Assembly (NCBI RefSeq): GCF_001426745.1 | Contig: NZ_LMFI01000010.1 | Location: 444,693 to 508,692, forward strand | Direction: 5' to 3' | Length of the DNA: 64,000 nucleotides | Origin: Nocardioides sp. Root140 | GTDB lineage: Bacteria; Actinomycetota; Actinomycetes; Propionibacteriales; Nocardioidaceae | Notes under the pieces: model-generated | What the model saw: the letters and a program-made list of their open reading frames with translations, nothing else | Told to the model about the DNA's origin: nothing | Database searches by the model: none | Shown: one piece after another, positions 47,033 to 56,760 of the stretch | Layout: each line of letters begins with the position of its first letter | Position numbering within the stretch: position 1 is the stretch's first letter | Translations under genes and position numbers: made by a program

Positions 47033-47311
47033 TCACTTGGCCTTTTCGAGGATCTCGACGAGGCGCCACCGCTTGGTGGCCGACAGGGGGCGGGTCTCCA
47101 TGATCAGGACCCGGTCGCCGATGCCGCACTCGTTCTGCTCGTCGTGGACCTTGAGCTTGCTGTTGCGGCGAAGGACCTTGCCGTACAGCGCGTGCTTCAC
47201 GCGGTCCTCGACGCTGACCACGACGGTCTTGTCCATCTTGTCGCTGACGACGAGACCCTCGCGAACCTTGCGGCTCGAGCGGTCTGCCTCAACTGCGGTC
47301 TGCTCGCTCAT
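47033..47311 (-). CDS. rpsQ: 30S ribosomal protein S17
   Basis: OB-fold protein of the 16S 5' domain. The 92 residues include [20 protein letters not shown] and [20 protein letters not shown]. Start overlaps the rpmC stop by four bases. Last gene of the S10 operon. Confidence 0.97.
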   Translation of the reverse strand: MSEQTAVEADRSSRKVREGLVVSDKMDKTVVVSVEDRVKHALYGKVLRRNSKLKVHDEQNECGIGDRVLIMETRPLSATKRWRLVEILEKAK

Positions 47312-47556
47312 GCGGCGCCACCATCCTTCTCGGCCTCAGTGCTGGTGCCCGGGGCGGATCGAATGCCGAGCTCGCGCTCACGCACCACGGTGTAGATCCG
47401 GGCGATGTCCTTCTTGACCAGGCGAAGCCGGCCGTGGCTCTCCAGCTGGCCGGTGGCCGCCTGGAAACGGAGGTTGAAGAGCTCCTCCTTGGCCTCCCGA
47501 AGCTTGGCTTCGAGGTCGACGCCGGAAAGGTCGTCGAGTTCAAATGCGGTGCTCAT
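47308..47556 (-). CDS. rpmC: 50S ribosomal protein L29
   Basis: A small helical protein at the tunnel exit, where SRP and trigger factor dock. The 82 residues include [20 protein letters not shown] and [21 protein letters not shown] short Ala/Glu tail ([13 protein letters not shown]) is extra. Its start shares a base with the rplP stop. Confidence 0.97.
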   Translation of the reverse strand: MSTAFELDDLSGVDLEAKLREAKEELFNLRFQAATGQLESHGRLRLVKKDIARIYTVVRERELGIRSAPGTSTEAEKDGGAA

Positions 47557-47975
47557 CAGAATTCACCAACCTCACGCGAGATGAACCGGCACTTCATCGG
47601 AAGCTTGTGCGCGGCAAGGCGCATGGCCTCGCGGGCAACTTCTTCGGTGACACCGGAGAGTTCGAACATGACGCGGCCGGGCTTGACGTTGGCAACCCAC
47701 CACTCCGGGGAACCCTTACCGGAACCCATGCGGGTCTCGGCAGGCTTCTTGGTCAGCGGGCGGTCCGGGTAGATGTTGATCCAGACCTTTCCGCCGCGCT
47801 TCATGTGACGGGTCATCGCGATACGAGCGGACTCGATCTGACGGTTGGTCACGTAGGACGGCTCGAGCGCCTGGAGACCGTACTCTCCGAAGGAGATGCG
47901 GGTCCCACCCTTGGCAGCACCGGTCCGCTTGGGGTGGTGCTGCTTGCGGTGCTTGACACGACGGGGCATCAACAT
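47556..47975 (-). CDS. rplP: 50S ribosomal protein L16
   Basis: Late-assembly protein near the A-site tRNA elbow. The 139 residues start [20 protein letters not shown] and include [20 protein letters not shown] and [19 protein letters not shown] 47975 is preceded by GGAGG at eight bases; MPRRVK at 47969 is the alternative. Confidence 0.97.
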   Translation of the reverse strand: MLMPRRVKHRKQHHPKRTGAAKGGTRISFGEYGLQALEPSYVTNRQIESARIAMTRHMKRGGKVWINIYPDRPLTKKPAETRMGSGKGSPEWWVANVKPGRVMFELSGVTEEVAREAMRLAAHKLPMKCRFISREVGEF

Positions 47976-47978
47976 GGC

Positions 47979-48821
47979 TCAGGCCTCCCCAGAGGTAGCA
48001 GCGGTTGCCTCGGCCGCGGGGGCCTCGGCTGCGGGAGCCTCGGCGGCAGGCGCCTCGGCGGTGGCCGAACGGTCCGAGCGGTTGGGACGGTCGCCACGCG
48101 AGCCACGGCTCGGGCGCTCTCCGCCACGGCCGCCACGACCGCCACGACCGGGGGCACCGGCGCGGGCAGCAGCCTGCGCCTCGCGCTCGGCACGGGTGCC
48201 GGCGACCTCGCCCTTGTAGATCCAGACCTTCACGCCGATGCGGCCGAAGGTGGTGCGAGCCTCGTAGAAGCCGTAGTCGATGTCCGCACGCAGGGTGTGC
48301 AGCGGCACGCGACCCTCGCGGTAGAACTCGGTACGCGACATCTCCGCGCCGTTCAGTCGGCCCGAGCACTGGATCCGGATGCCCTTGGCGCCGGAGCGCA
48401 TGGACGTCTGGATCGCCTTGCGCATGGCACGACGGAACTGGACACGGCCGGAGAGCTGCTCGGCAACGCCCTGGGCGACCAGCTGCGCGTCGACCTCGGG
48501 GTTCTTGACCTCGAGGATGTTCAGCTGCACCTGCTTGCCGGTGAGCTTCTCGAGCTCGCCGCGGATGCGGTCGGCCTCGGCGCCGCGGCGACCGATGACG
48601 ATGCCCGGGCGGGCCGTGTGGATGTCCACGCGGACACGGTCACGGGTGCGCTCGATCTCGACCTTGGAGATGCCGGCCCGCTCCATGCCCTTGGAGAGCA
48701 GCTTGCGGATCGCGACGTCTTCACCGACGTACGACTTGTACAGCTTGTCGGCGTACCAACGGCTCTTGTGGTCCGTCGAGATGCCGAGGCGGAAGCCGTT
48801 CGGGTTGATTTTCTGCCCCAT
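47979..48821 (-). CDS. rpsC: 30S ribosomal protein S3 with Ala/Glu/Pro-rich tail
   Basis: S3 lines the mRNA entry channel. The 280 residues have [20 protein letters not shown], the KH-domain motif [20 protein letters not shown] and [20 protein letters not shown]. The conserved core ends near residue 212; about 65 more residues follow, first Gly/Arg-rich ([20 protein letters not shown]), then three APAAE-type repeats. The long tail is an actinobacterial feature. The ATG shares its A with the rplV stop. Confidence 0.97.
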   Translation of the reverse strand: MGQKINPNGFRLGISTDHKSRWYADKLYKSYVGEDVAIRKLLSKGMERAGISKVEIERTRDRVRVDIHTARPGIVIGRRGAEADRIRGELEKLTGKQVQLNILEVKNPEVDAQLVAQGVAEQLSGRVQFRRAMRKAIQTSMRSGAKGIRIQCSGRLNGAEMSRTEFYREGRVPLHTLRADIDYGFYEARTTFGRIGVKVWIYKGEVAGTRAEREAQAAARAGAPGRGGRGGRGGERPSRGSRGDRPNRSDRSATAEAPAAEAPAAEAPAAEATAATSGEA

Positions 48822-49258
48822 CAGGCAGTCCGTCCCTTCTTCACGTTCTTCTGCGCAGCGACGACGTCCGCCGGCTGCACAACAAGAGTGATGTGGCTGG
48901 TGCGCTTGTTGATCCGGGTGGCCCGGCCCTGCGCACGCGGGCGCCAACGCTTCATCGTCGGACCCTCGTCGACCATCGCGGTCGAGATCACCAGGGTGCC
49001 GGCGTCCAGCCCCTCGGTGGTCTCGGCGTTCGCAACGGCGCTCTCGAGGATCTTGAACACGGTCTCGGCGGCCGACTGCGGCGCGAACTGCAGCAGCGCG
49101 AGGGCGTCCTCGACGGGCAGACCGCGAACCATGTCGACGACACGGCGGGCCTTCATCGGGGTGATCCGCACGAAGCGGGCGCTCGCGAAGGCGCCGGGCT
49201 GGTCACCGAGAAGCGAATCGCGGCGTGCGCTGGTGCGCTTACGCTCTGTGACACTCAT
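48821..49258 (-). CDS. rplV: 50S ribosomal protein L22
   Basis: L22 lines the exit tunnel with a beta-hairpin loop ([20 protein letters not shown]), where macrolide-resistance changes occur in other species. The 145 residues include [20 protein letters not shown]. The start overlaps the rpsS stop by four bases. An N-terminal extension of about 25 residues is present. Confidence 0.98.
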   Translation of the reverse strand: MSVTERKRTSARRDSLLGDQPGAFASARFVRITPMKARRVVDMVRGLPVEDALALLQFAPQSAAETVFKILESAVANAETTEGLDAGTLVISTAMVDEGPTMKRWRPRAQGRATRINKRTSHITLVVQPADVVAAQKNVKKGRTA

Positions 49259-49536
49259 CGACGACGTCCCTTCCGGTCTTCCTTCACGTGCCCGCGGTAG
49301 GTGCGGGTCGGGGCAAATTCACCGAGCTTGTGGCCGACCATCGAGTCGGACACGAAGACGGGAACGTGCTTGCGACCGTCGTGCACGGCGATGGTGTGAC
49401 CGATCATGTCGGGCACGATCATCGACCGGCGCGACCAGGTCTTGATGACGTTGTGCGAGCCCTTTTCGTTTTCGGCGTCCACCTTCTTCTGCAGGTGGCC
49501 GTCGACGAACGGGCCCTTCTTCAGGCTACGAGGCAT
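49255..49536 (-). CDS. rpsS: 30S ribosomal protein S19
   Basis: Head protein in complex with S13. The 93 residues run [20 protein letters not shown], with [20 protein letters not shown] and [20 protein letters not shown]. Standard. Six bases after rplB. Confidence 0.98.
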   Translation of the reverse strand: MPRSLKKGPFVDGHLQKKVDAENEKGSHNVIKTWSRRSMIVPDMIGHTIAVHDGRKHVPVFVSDSMVGHKLGEFAPTRTYRGHVKEDRKGRRR

Positions 49537-49542
49537 AGTCGG

Positions 49543-50379
49543 TTACTTCCTACCCTTGCCGGACTTGCGGCGACGAATGATCTGGGAGTCGGAGGCCTTG
49601 CGCTTGCGCGTGCGGCCCTCGGGCTTGCCCCAGGGGGACACCGGGTGGCGACCACCGGACGTCTTGCCCTCACCACCACCGTGCGGGTGGTCGACCGGGT
49701 TCATGACGACACCACGGACGGTCGGGCGCTTGCCCTTCCAGCGCATGCGGCCGGCCTTGCCCCAGTTGATGTTCGACTGCTCGGCGTTGCCGACCTCACC
49801 GATCGTGGCGCGGCAGCGCACGTCGACGAAGCGCATCTCGCCGGACGGCATGCGCAGTGTGGCGCGCGAGCCCTCCTTGGCGACGAGCTGGGCCGAGTTG
49901 CCGGCCGAGCGGGCGATCTTCGCTCCGCCGCCCGGACGAAGCTCCACACAGTGGATCGTCGAACCGACGGGGATGTTGCGCAGCGGCAGGTTGTTGCCCG
50001 GCTTGATGTCGGCGTTGGCGCCCGACTCGACCGGCGTGCCCTGCTCCAGGCCCTTCGGCGCGATGATGTAGCGCTTCTCGCCGTCGGCGTAGTGCAGCAG
50101 CGCGATGCGCGCGGTGCGGTTGGGGTCGTACTCGATGTGCGCGACCTTGGCCGGGACACCGTCCTTGTCGTAGCGACGGAAGTCGATGACGCGGTAGGCA
50201 CGCTTGTGACCGCCACCCTGGTGACGCGTGGTGATGCGTCCCTGGTTGTTGCGGCCGCCCTTCTTGGGCAGCGGGCGCGTCAGCGACTTCTCCGGAGTGG
50301 TCCGGGTGATCTCGACGAAGTCGGCGACCGACGAGCCACGACGGCCCGGGGTAGTCGGCTTGTACTTGCGGATAGCCAT
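49543..50379 (-). CDS. rplB: 50S ribosomal protein L2
   Basis: L2 supports the peptidyl transferase centre and subunit association. The 278 residues start [20 protein letters not shown], have [20 protein letters not shown], and the conserved histidine region [20 protein letters not shown]. Standard length. Thirty-one bases after rplW. Confidence 0.98.
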   Translation of the reverse strand: MAIRKYKPTTPGRRGSSVADFVEITRTTPEKSLTRPLPKKGGRNNQGRITTRHQGGGHKRAYRVIDFRRYDKDGVPAKVAHIEYDPNRTARIALLHYADGEKRYIIAPKGLEQGTPVESGANADIKPGNNLPLRNIPVGSTIHCVELRPGGGAKIARSAGNSAQLVAKEGSRATLRMPSGEMRFVDVRCRATIGEVGNAEQSNINWGKAGRMRWKGKRPTVRGVVMNPVDHPHGGGEGKTSGGRHPVSPWGKPEGRTRKRKASDSQIIRRRKSGKGRK

Positions 50380-50410
50380 TTTCTCTCAGTCCTCTGCTAG
50401 AAGGCGCCGG

Positions 50411-50716
50411 TCAGGAGACCGGGCCCCCGAAGATGTCGATGCGGTGGCCCTCAGCGAGGCTGACGATGGCGCGCTTGGTGTCCGCGCGCTTGCCCATGCC
50501 GAAACGCGTACGACGCGTCTTGCCCTGGCGGTTGATCGTGTTGACCGACGTGACCTTGACGTTGAACACCTTCTCGACCGCGATCTTGATCTCGGTCTTG
50601 TTGGCGTCGGGACGCACGACGAAGGTGTACTTGTTGGCGTCGAGAAGGGCGTAGCTCTTCTCGGACACGACCGGCGCGATCAGGATGTCGCGGGGGTCCT
50701 TGTTCAGGGTGCTCAC
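50411..50716 (-). CDS. rplW: 50S ribosomal protein L23
   Basis: Tunnel-exit protein and docking site for trigger factor and SRP. The 101 residues include [40 protein letters not shown] and [23 protein letters not shown] start at 50716 overlaps the rplD stop (GTGA). Confidence 0.97.
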   Translation of the reverse strand: MSTLNKDPRDILIAPVVSEKSYALLDANKYTFVVRPDANKTEIKIAVEKVFNVKVTSVNTINRQGKTRRTRFGMGKRADTKRAIVSLAEGHRIDIFGGPVS

Positions 50717-51627
50717 TTGTCGTCCTCCTCAGTGGCAGCAGCCTTCTTGCCGGCCTCGACGAAGCCAGCGGCCTCGGCGTCGGCAGCGGTCTTGAACCAG
50801 ACCTCGGCCACCGTGGCGTCGTACCAGCGGCCACCGGGGGCGTGGTACTTCATGGAGTCCTTGTTGCCCTTGATCTCGTAGCCCTCGGGCGCGTCGCCGT
50901 TCTCCAGCGGCTGTGCGCCACCGGCGTGGTCGGCGTCGTCGACGGCTGCGAAGGCCTTGACCTCGGCGGCCGGGGCCTCCGTGGTCTCGGACTCAGCGGC
51001 AACGGCCTTGACCGACTTGCCCTTCGGCGTACCGGCCACCAGGGCGTCGAACGAGCCCTTGGTGAAGACCACGTCGTCGGAGTGCAGGACGTCGTAGGTG
51101 TTGAGCTGGTCGACGGCCAGGATGTGGACGTTCGGCGCGTTGCGCAGGGACAGCCAGGTGAGGTTGTCGCCACGCTCGAGCACGACCAGGAAGTTCTTGC
51201 GCTCGCTGAGCGAGGCCAGGGCGGCAATGGCGTCCTTGGTCGACGGCTTGGAGCCGGAGACGAGGGACTCGACCACGTGGATGCGGTCGTTGACGGCCCG
51301 GTCGGTCAGCGCGCCCTTGAGGGCGGCGGCCTTCATCTTCTTGGGGGTGCGCTGGTCGTAGTCACGCGGCTGCGGACCGTGGACGATGCCACCGCCGGCG
51401 AACTGCGGCGCGCGGGTCGAGCCCTGACGGGCGCGGCCGGTGCCCTTCTGCTTGTAGGGCTTGCGACCACCACCGCGCACCTCGGCGCGCGTCTTGGTGG
51501 AGTGCGTCCCCTGACGCGCAGCGGCCTGCTGGGCCACGACGACCTGGTGGATCAGCGGGATGCTGACCTGGACGTCGAAGATCTCGGCGGGGAGGTCGAC
51601 CTTGGCGACCTTCGCGTTGGTGCTCAC
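50713..51627 (-). CDS. rplD: 50S ribosomal protein L4 with extra C-terminal domain
   Basis: L4 extends a loop into the exit tunnel ([20 protein letters not shown]). Normal L4 ends near residue 205-215. Here 304 residues are encoded: an Ala/Glu-rich linker (about 205-240) and a domain at about 241-293, with [33 protein letters not shown] and AEAAGF, nearly identical in sequence to the end of L17 in this window. Last come [11 protein letters not shown]. The frame has no interruption, and start and stop overlap the neighbours by four bases, so the tail is part of the gene, not an error. Confidence 0.97.
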   Translation of the reverse strand: MSTNAKVAKVDLPAEIFDVQVSIPLIHQVVVAQQAAARQGTHSTKTRAEVRGGGRKPYKQKGTGRARQGSTRAPQFAGGGIVHGPQPRDYDQRTPKKMKAAALKGALTDRAVNDRIHVVESLVSGSKPSTKDAIAALASLSERKNFLVVLERGDNLTWLSLRNAPNVHILAVDQLNTYDVLHSDDVVFTKGSFDALVAGTPKGKSVKAVAAESETTEAPAAEVKAFAAVDDADHAGGAQPLENGDAPEGYEIKGNKDSMKYHAPGGRWYDATVAEVWFKTAADAEAAGFVEAGKKAAATEEDDK

Positions 51628-52283
51628 TGGGAGACCTCCTTCTTGACGGCCGAGCGCAGGACGACGAGCCCACCCTTGGGGCCGGGAACGGCACCCTTGA
51701 GCAGCACGAGGCCCTTCTCGACGTCGACGGCGTGGACGGTGACGTTCTGGGTGGTGATCGTGTCGCCACCCATCCGGCCGGCCATGCGCATGCCCTTGAA
51801 GACACGACCCGGAGTGGCGCAGGCGCCGATCGAGCCGGGCTTGCGGTGGTTGCGGTGGGCACCGTGCGAGGCGGACACACCGTGGAAGCCGTGACGCTTC
51901 ATGACACCGGCGTAGCCCTTGCCCTTGCTGGTGCCGGTGACGTCGATCTCGTCGCCGGCGGCGAACAGCTCGGGGCTGATCTCCTGGCCGACGGAGTACG
52001 ACGCGGCGTCAGCGGTGCGGATCTCGACGAGGTGACGGCGCGGCGTGACGCCGGCCTTCTCGAAGTGACCCGAGGCAGGCTTGGTGACCTTGCGTCCCTC
52101 GATCTCGCCGAAGCCGATCTGGATGGCGTTGTAGCCATCGGTCTCGGGCTGGCGGACCTGGGTGACGACGTTGGTCGAAGCCGCGATCACGGTGACGGGG
52201 ACGATCTTGTTGTTCTCGTCCCAGGTCTGGGTCATGCCCAGCTTGGTGCCTACAAGGCCCTTGATGTTGTGTTCAGTAGTCAT
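51624..52283 (-). CDS. rplC: 50S ribosomal protein L3
   Basis: Nucleates 50S assembly and reaches the peptidyl transferase centre. The 219 residues include [40 protein letters not shown] and the loop [20 protein letters not shown] with its conserved glutamine-equivalent region. Eleven bases after rpsJ. Standard. Confidence 0.98.
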   Translation of the reverse strand: MTTEHNIKGLVGTKLGMTQTWDENNKIVPVTVIAASTNVVTQVRQPETDGYNAIQIGFGEIEGRKVTKPASGHFEKAGVTPRRHLVEIRTADAASYSVGQEISPELFAAGDEIDVTGTSKGKGYAGVMKRHGFHGVSASHGAHRNHRKPGSIGACATPGRVFKGMRMAGRMGGDTITTQNVTVHAVDVEKGLVLLKGAVPGPKGGLVVLRSAVKKEVSQ

Positions 52284-52294
52284 GACTCCCGACC

Positions 52295-52603
52295 TCAGAG
52301 CTTGATCTCGATGTCGACACCGGCAGGCAGGTCGAGGCGCATGAGCGAGTCGACCGTCTTCGGCGTGGGGTCAATGATGTCGATGAGGCGCTTGTGGGTG
52401 CGCATCTCGAAGTGCTCGCGGGAGTCCTTGTACTTGTGCGGCGAGCGAATCACGCAATAGACGTTCTTCTCGGTCGGCAGCGGCACAGGGCCGGCGACCT
52501 TCGCGCCCGTACGGGTCACGGTGTCAACAATCTTCCGCGCCGAGGTGTCGATCACCTCGTGGTCATAGGCCTTGAGCCTGATGCGGATCTTCTGTCCCGC
52601 CAT
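52295..52603 (-). CDS. rpsJ: 30S ribosomal protein S10
   Basis: S10 of the 30S head and NusE of the antitermination complex. The 102 residues run [20 protein letters not shown] to [13 protein letters not shown], with [20 protein letters not shown]. The ATG at 52603 is the family start. It leads the S10 operon. Confidence 0.98.
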   Translation of the reverse strand: MAGQKIRIRLKAYDHEVIDTSARKIVDTVTRTGAKVAGPVPLPTEKNVYCVIRSPHKYKDSREHFEMRTHKRLIDIIDPTPKTVDSLMRLDLPAGVDIEIKL

Positions 52604-53006
52604 AGGTCTCTCTCGTCCCTTGTCTCTAGTACCGGTGTGGGTACCGCGTGCAGTCTGTCTCGACACGACTCCGGGTGAAGTCGTCCCGCCGCGCTCCGCC
52701 GACCCCCGCGGTCGGGCGTGTCGCGCTGACTTCGCGCAACTACAGCCGTGATTCCGCTGGATTTGTTGGTGGCGCCCGACGGGTTCGTCGAGCTGATCGG
52801 GTCTCCCTCTGATGGCTCAGAGCGGTGCGGACGCACGCCGACCACCGATCTCGAACTCAAGAGACGCGATTCAGTAGTCAAGTTTGCCGCACCCCGGCGA
52901 CCCGCCGGAGCAACCGGACTATCTTGGCAGAGATCACCCCGACTTACCAAATCGGTTGGGGCGGGGATCCTGCGACACTCCGGTTCGGGGCACAATCGCC
53001 CCGTTG
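52604..53006. promoter_or_regulatory. Divergent upstream region of the S10 operon and a TPR gene
   Basis: These 403 bases hold no credible gene. The S10 operon promoter and any leader must be here. On the minus strand TTGACT at 52880-52875 is a possible -35, but no good -10 follows at the proper distance. GAGAGAGACCT directly precedes the rpsJ ATG. A G/C-rich stretch (52675-52740) surrounds the likely leader. Confidence 0.4.
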
Positions 53007-53780
53007 ATGCCTCCGAAAGGTACCCCGTTGGACACTGAATCGGTGATTCCTGAGCAGTTGTGGGACTTCGAGGACCCCTCGTCGAGCCTCGAGAGGTTCC
53101 GGGCCCTCCGTGCCGCCGCGACCGGCGACTCGCCGGCCGACTCCGTGCTGGCCACCCAGGAGGCGCGGGCGCTCGGCCTGCTCGAGCAGTACGCCGAGGC
53201 GCACGGCGTGCTCGACGGCCTGGACCCTTCCCTCTCCCCCGAGGTCGCCACCCGCATTCATCTCGAGCGTGGCCGCCTTCTCCGCAGCGCCGGCCACGAC
53301 CCGGCGCACGCCGCCACGGAGTTCGAGGCAGCCGCGTCCGCGGCCGGCGTGGCAGGGCTCGAGGCACTCCACGTCGACGCCCTGCACATGCTGGCCCTGA
53401 TGGTCGAGTCACCCGCCGACCAGGCCGCCGCGAACCGCCGCGCCCTCGACGTCGCACTCGCCTCGCAGGAGCAGCGGGCCCGCGACTGGGACGCCTCCCT
53501 GCTCAACAACCTGGGCTGCGCGCTCGTCGACGACGCTCAGCTCGAAGAGGCCCTGGAGACCTTCCGCCAGGCCCTGACCGCCCGGATCCGCATCGGGTCG
53601 GCGCGGGAGATCCAGATCGCCCGCTGGATGGTCGGCTGGACCCTGCGGCTCCTGGGCCGGACCGACGAGGCGCGCACGGTGCAACACGGCCTGCGACTCG
53701 AGCTCGACGCGGCCGGCATCGAGGACGAGTACGTCGACGAGGAGCTCGCCCTGCTGGGTCCGGCCGACGAGCCTTCCTGA
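53007..53780 (+). CDS. TPR-repeat protein
   Basis: A 257-residue, Ala/Leu-rich, helical protein. At least one tetratricopeptide unit is clear: LLNNLGCALVDDAQLEEALE followed by TFRQALTARIRIG (about 165-198), and weaker ones lie around it (LGLLEQYAEAHGVLDGLDPS; LHMLALMVESPADQAAANRR). No enzyme motif or signal peptide. Such proteins usually serve as protein-binding scaffolds; its partner is unknown. ATG 53007 was used; a TTG at 53028, preceded by GAAAGG at eight bases, is a good alternative. Confidence 0.8.
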   Translation: MPPKGTPLDTESVIPEQLWDFEDPSSSLERFRALRAAATGDSPADSVLATQEARALGLLEQYAEAHGVLDGLDPSLSPEVATRIHLERGRLLRSAGHDPAHAATEFEAAASAAGVAGLEALHVDALHMLALMVESPADQAAANRRALDVALASQEQRARDWDASLLNNLGCALVDDAQLEEALETFRQALTARIRIGSAREIQIARWMVGWTLRLLGRTDEARTVQHGLRLELDAAGIEDEYVDEELALLGPADEPS

Positions 53781-53854
53781 GCCACTCCCCCGACGCTGAC
53801 GTGTTCAGTGCCACCGGATGTCGGTGGTTCGACCAGCTCTCGACGGGTCTCGTG

Positions 53855-55255
53855 TCAGAGGTCTCCCACCTCGGCGGCGTCCTGCAACTGCTCGTCGGCA
53901 AGGATCTCGATGCGGTGCAGGGCCCAGATGCGAGCGCACAGGTCATGACTGTCCTCGCGCACCTCGGTGCGGTCCTGGTCGGCCAGCACCCCGAGCACGG
54001 CCGGGCTTCTCTCTGCTGACCTGCTCTCGGCAATCCGCCGGGCCTGATGATCCTCGAAGAGGATGCTCAACGCGGCTCGGGCACGGGGCTCCGCCGCGCC
54101 GATCGCGTGCACCGACCCGACCGCGGCGCGACCGCTGGCGACGAACTGCGCGGCCGCCATGACGTCGGCCCACGGCATCGCCAGCTCCGCCGGCATCACC
54201 ACCATGTGCAGGTGAGGGTCCTCGGGAGTGATCACCCCGAACATGCCGACAGCCAGGATCGCCGCGACACCGGCCAGCACGCACGCGAGCACCGGTCCGG
54301 TGAAGGCGGTGACGAGCAGGATGCAGAAGCTGACGAGCGCGAGCAGGGCAAGCCCGGTGGCAGCGCCGCTGCGCACTCCGTGAACGCGACGCCGAGTCCG
54401 CGCCTTCTTGACGTCGACAAAAGGTCGGCGTGGATTCGGCAGTTCGAGGTCGGCCCCGGGCGCGGCGTAGTGGCGGCGTCGGAGCTGCACCAGCGACGCG
54501 AAGTCGATGTCGTCCTCCCGGCCTCTGAGCGGCGCCAGGCCGGCCGACACCACGGTCTCGGTGGCCGAGGCCGCCGAGGCCAGCTCGTCGGCGTCGAATG
54601 CTGGGAGGGTGTCGATCAGCCCGCGTCGTACGCCGGTGTCCCCGGTCTGTGAATCGAGTGCTCGGCTCACCCGCTCGGCATGGGCCCGTAGCGCGAACGC
54701 TTCGGCGCCGAGCTCGTCGGCCCGGGACTGCAGCCGGGCCCTCTCGACGTCGGAGAGCTGGTCCTCCCCTAGAGCGGTCACGGCGGCCCGCATCTCGGCC
54801 TCGTGTGCTGCGAACACGGACCAGGACAGGTCGAAGTGGTCACGGTCCGCGGAGTCGGCGGCCGCGGCGAAGTCGGTCCAGGGTCGGGCCACCCGGCGGG
54901 CCATGGCGACGTCGATGAAGCGGCCTCCCATGAACGCCAGGAGCTTCGCGACGCCCAGCCCCACGAGCAGCGCCAGGCCCAGCATGATCCAGCCGAGCGA
55001 CGTCTGACCATGGCGCCAGTAGTTGGTGGCGAGAGACGTGGCAACGAGCATCGCGACGACGACGATCAAGCAGCCGAAGGCCGGGCGATCGTTGCCCGGC
55101 CGTTCGGGTCCGCCTTCCTGACCCGGCACCGCGTACGCAGGATTCGGCACCTGGTCGAACCTGAGCTCCTCGCCTGCTGCGGCGTACCACTCCTGGCGAC
55201 TGACCCTCAGGATGCCGAGGTCGGTGCAGCTCTCGTCGGAGTGGTCGGGCGGCAC
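53855..55255 (-). CDS. Membrane protein of unknown function
   Basis: About 466 residues, not recognised. There are two membrane segments near the N-terminus (AFGCLIVVVAMLVATSLATN; LGWIMLGLALLVGLGVAKLL), a long soluble helical stretch of about 190 residues rich in Ala, Arg and Glu, then two segments (GLALLALVSFCILLVTAFTG; VLACVLAGVAAILAVGMFGV) and a C-terminal domain with EDPHLHMVVMPAELAMPWAD. GTG 55255, five bases after the trmB stop, is the only nearby start codon consistent with the frame. Cotranscription with trmB is likely. Confidence 0.65.
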   Translation of the reverse strand: MPPDHSDESCTDLGILRVSRQEWYAAAGEELRFDQVPNPAYAVPGQEGGPERPGNDRPAFGCLIVVVAMLVATSLATNYWRHGQTSLGWIMLGLALLVGLGVAKLLAFMGGRFIDVAMARRVARPWTDFAAAADSADRDHFDLSWSVFAAHEAEMRAAVTALGEDQLSDVERARLQSRADELGAEAFALRAHAERVSRALDSQTGDTGVRRGLIDTLPAFDADELASAASATETVVSAGLAPLRGREDDIDFASLVQLRRRHYAAPGADLELPNPRRPFVDVKKARTRRRVHGVRSGAATGLALLALVSFCILLVTAFTGPVLACVLAGVAAILAVGMFGVITPEDPHLHMVVMPAELAMPWADVMAAAQFVASGRAAVGSVHAIGAAEPRARAALSILFEDHQARRIAESRSAERSPAVLGVLADQDRTEVREDSHDLCARIWALHRIEILADEQLQDAAEVGDL

Positions 55256-55260
55256 GCGAG

Positions 55261-55980
55261 TCAGACCTTGCGGTAGAGAAGCTCGATCGGCGCACGGCCC
55301 TCGGCCAGGCCCCGTCGTTCGAAACGGGTCACCGGACGGTCGTCCCAGCGCGGGACCACGCCACCCTTGAGTGCCGGCTCTGCGTCGAGCACCTCCACCA
55401 TCTGCTCCGCATAGTCGGCCCAGTCGGTGGCCAGTCGCCACACTCCCCCGCCGACCAGTCGGCTGGCCACCAGCGCGGCGAAGTCGGGGGTCACCAGGCG
55501 ACGCTTGTGGTGCCGCTTCTTGTGCCACGGGTCGGGGAAGAACGTCCACAGCTCGGCGAGCTGGCCCGGCCCGACCAGGTGCTCCATCGACCAGACTGCG
55601 TCGACACTGCTCATCCGCACGTTGTCGACGCCTGCCTCGCCGAGCCGACCGATGGTCTCGGCCACCCCGGGGTGCCAGACCTCGAAGCCGACCACGTTGT
55701 ACGACGACCGCGCGGCGGCCAGCGCAGCGGTCGCCTCACCGACTCCGCAGCCGATCTCGATGATCAGCGGCTGGTCCGTCGTGAACTGCCCGGTCAGGCT
55801 GAACTCGGGCTGGTCCACTGCGTCGTCGGGGATGACGTAGCGGTCGGCGTACGCGTCCCAGGCCAACTGTTGCTTGGGTGTGAGCCGGCTGCCCCGGCGC
55901 GAATAGGTGAGCACTTCGCGCACCCGGCGACCGTCATCGGTCACCTTGTTGTGCGGTCGGGCGGGGCGGGACTGGTTCAT
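55261..55980 (-). CDS. trmB: tRNA (guanine-N7-)-methyltransferase
   Basis: Makes m7G46 in tRNA from SAM. The 239-residue protein has the SAM motif IIEIGCGVGEATAALAAARS, NVVGFEVWHPGV and the catalytic YFPDPWxKxRHxKRR-type motif WTFFPDPWHKKRHHKRRLVT. A basic start precedes the fold. It is followed directly by an unknown membrane protein. Confidence 0.96.
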   Translation of the reverse strand: MNQSRPARPHNKVTDDGRRVREVLTYSRRGSRLTPKQQLAWDAYADRYVIPDDAVDQPEFSLTGQFTTDQPLIIEIGCGVGEATAALAAARSSYNVVGFEVWHPGVAETIGRLGEAGVDNVRMSSVDAVWSMEHLVGPGQLAELWTFFPDPWHKKRHHKRRLVTPDFAALVASRLVGGGVWRLATDWADYAEQMVEVLDAEPALKGGVVPRWDDRPVTRFERRGLAEGRAPIELLYRKV

Positions 55981-56165
55981 GGCCGGACAAGTCTAAGGGC
56001 GCGCGCTCGCGAACTGCCCGTCAGGCGTCGTGGTAGGGCGGGAGCGGCGGCGGCTCCGGCCAACCACGCTTCTGAGCCGCGTAGGCATAGGCCCCGCAGC
56101 AAACTTGGTGAGCAGCACCCTGACCGGATTCACCGACACGTGTCCGGCGCCATCCGCAGGCACGC

Positions 56166-56738
56166 TTAGACGTCGAGCAGGCCGGCGGCGCGGGCGGGCG
56201 CGGCGTACGCCTCGGCGAGGGAGGCGACGGTCTCGTGGGCGTTGAGGCCGCTCGGGTTGGGCACCACCCAGAGGTCGGCGCCGGCCAGGCCTTCGGTCTG
56301 GCGACCGGCGAGTGCCTTCGGTAGCCCGAAGGCGGTGCGGTACGCCGTGATCCCGGCGACCGCCACCACGAGTGGCCGGTGCTCGGCGACGAACCCGGCC
56401 AGCCTCGCGGAGCCGGTGCGAAGCTCCGCGCGATCGAGCTCGTCGGCCCTGGCCGTGGCCCGGCGTACGAGGTTGGTGATGCCGATCCCGCGGGCGATCA
56501 TCATGGCCCGGTCGTCGTCGGTCATGCCCGCGGCCGGGTCGATCGGTCGCGGAGTGATGCCCGCGGCGTACAGGGCCGGGTAGAAGCGATTGACCGGGTG
56601 CGCGAAGTGGGTCTTCGTGGCGGCCGTCCAGAGACCGGGGTTGATCCCGACGAACAGCAGGCGGAGGCCGGGGCCGACCAGGTCGGGCACCTCGGCGTCG
56701 CGGAACGACTCGAGCTCGGCACGCGAGAAACGGGGCAT
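56166..56738 (-). CDS. mug: Mismatch-specific DNA glycosylase (MUG family)
   Basis: Removes uracil or thymine mispaired with guanine. The 190-residue protein has the catalytic-region motif LLFVGINPGLWTAATKTHFA, the HPVNRFYPALYAAG segment, and the late VVPNPSGLNAHETV motif of the MUG/TDG family. ATG 56738 is preceded by GATGGGGG. Between it and trmB is a 185-base gap with one odd open frame (see findings). Confidence 0.92.
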   Translation of the reverse strand: MPRFSRAELESFRDAEVPDLVGPGLRLLFVGINPGLWTAATKTHFAHPVNRFYPALYAAGITPRPIDPAAGMTDDDRAMMIARGIGITNLVRRATARADELDRAELRTGSARLAGFVAEHRPLVVAVAGITAYRTAFGLPKALAGRQTEGLAGADLWVVPNPSGLNAHETVASLAEAYAAPARAAGLLDV

Positions 56739-56760
56739 GCCCCCATCCCACCAGACCGCA

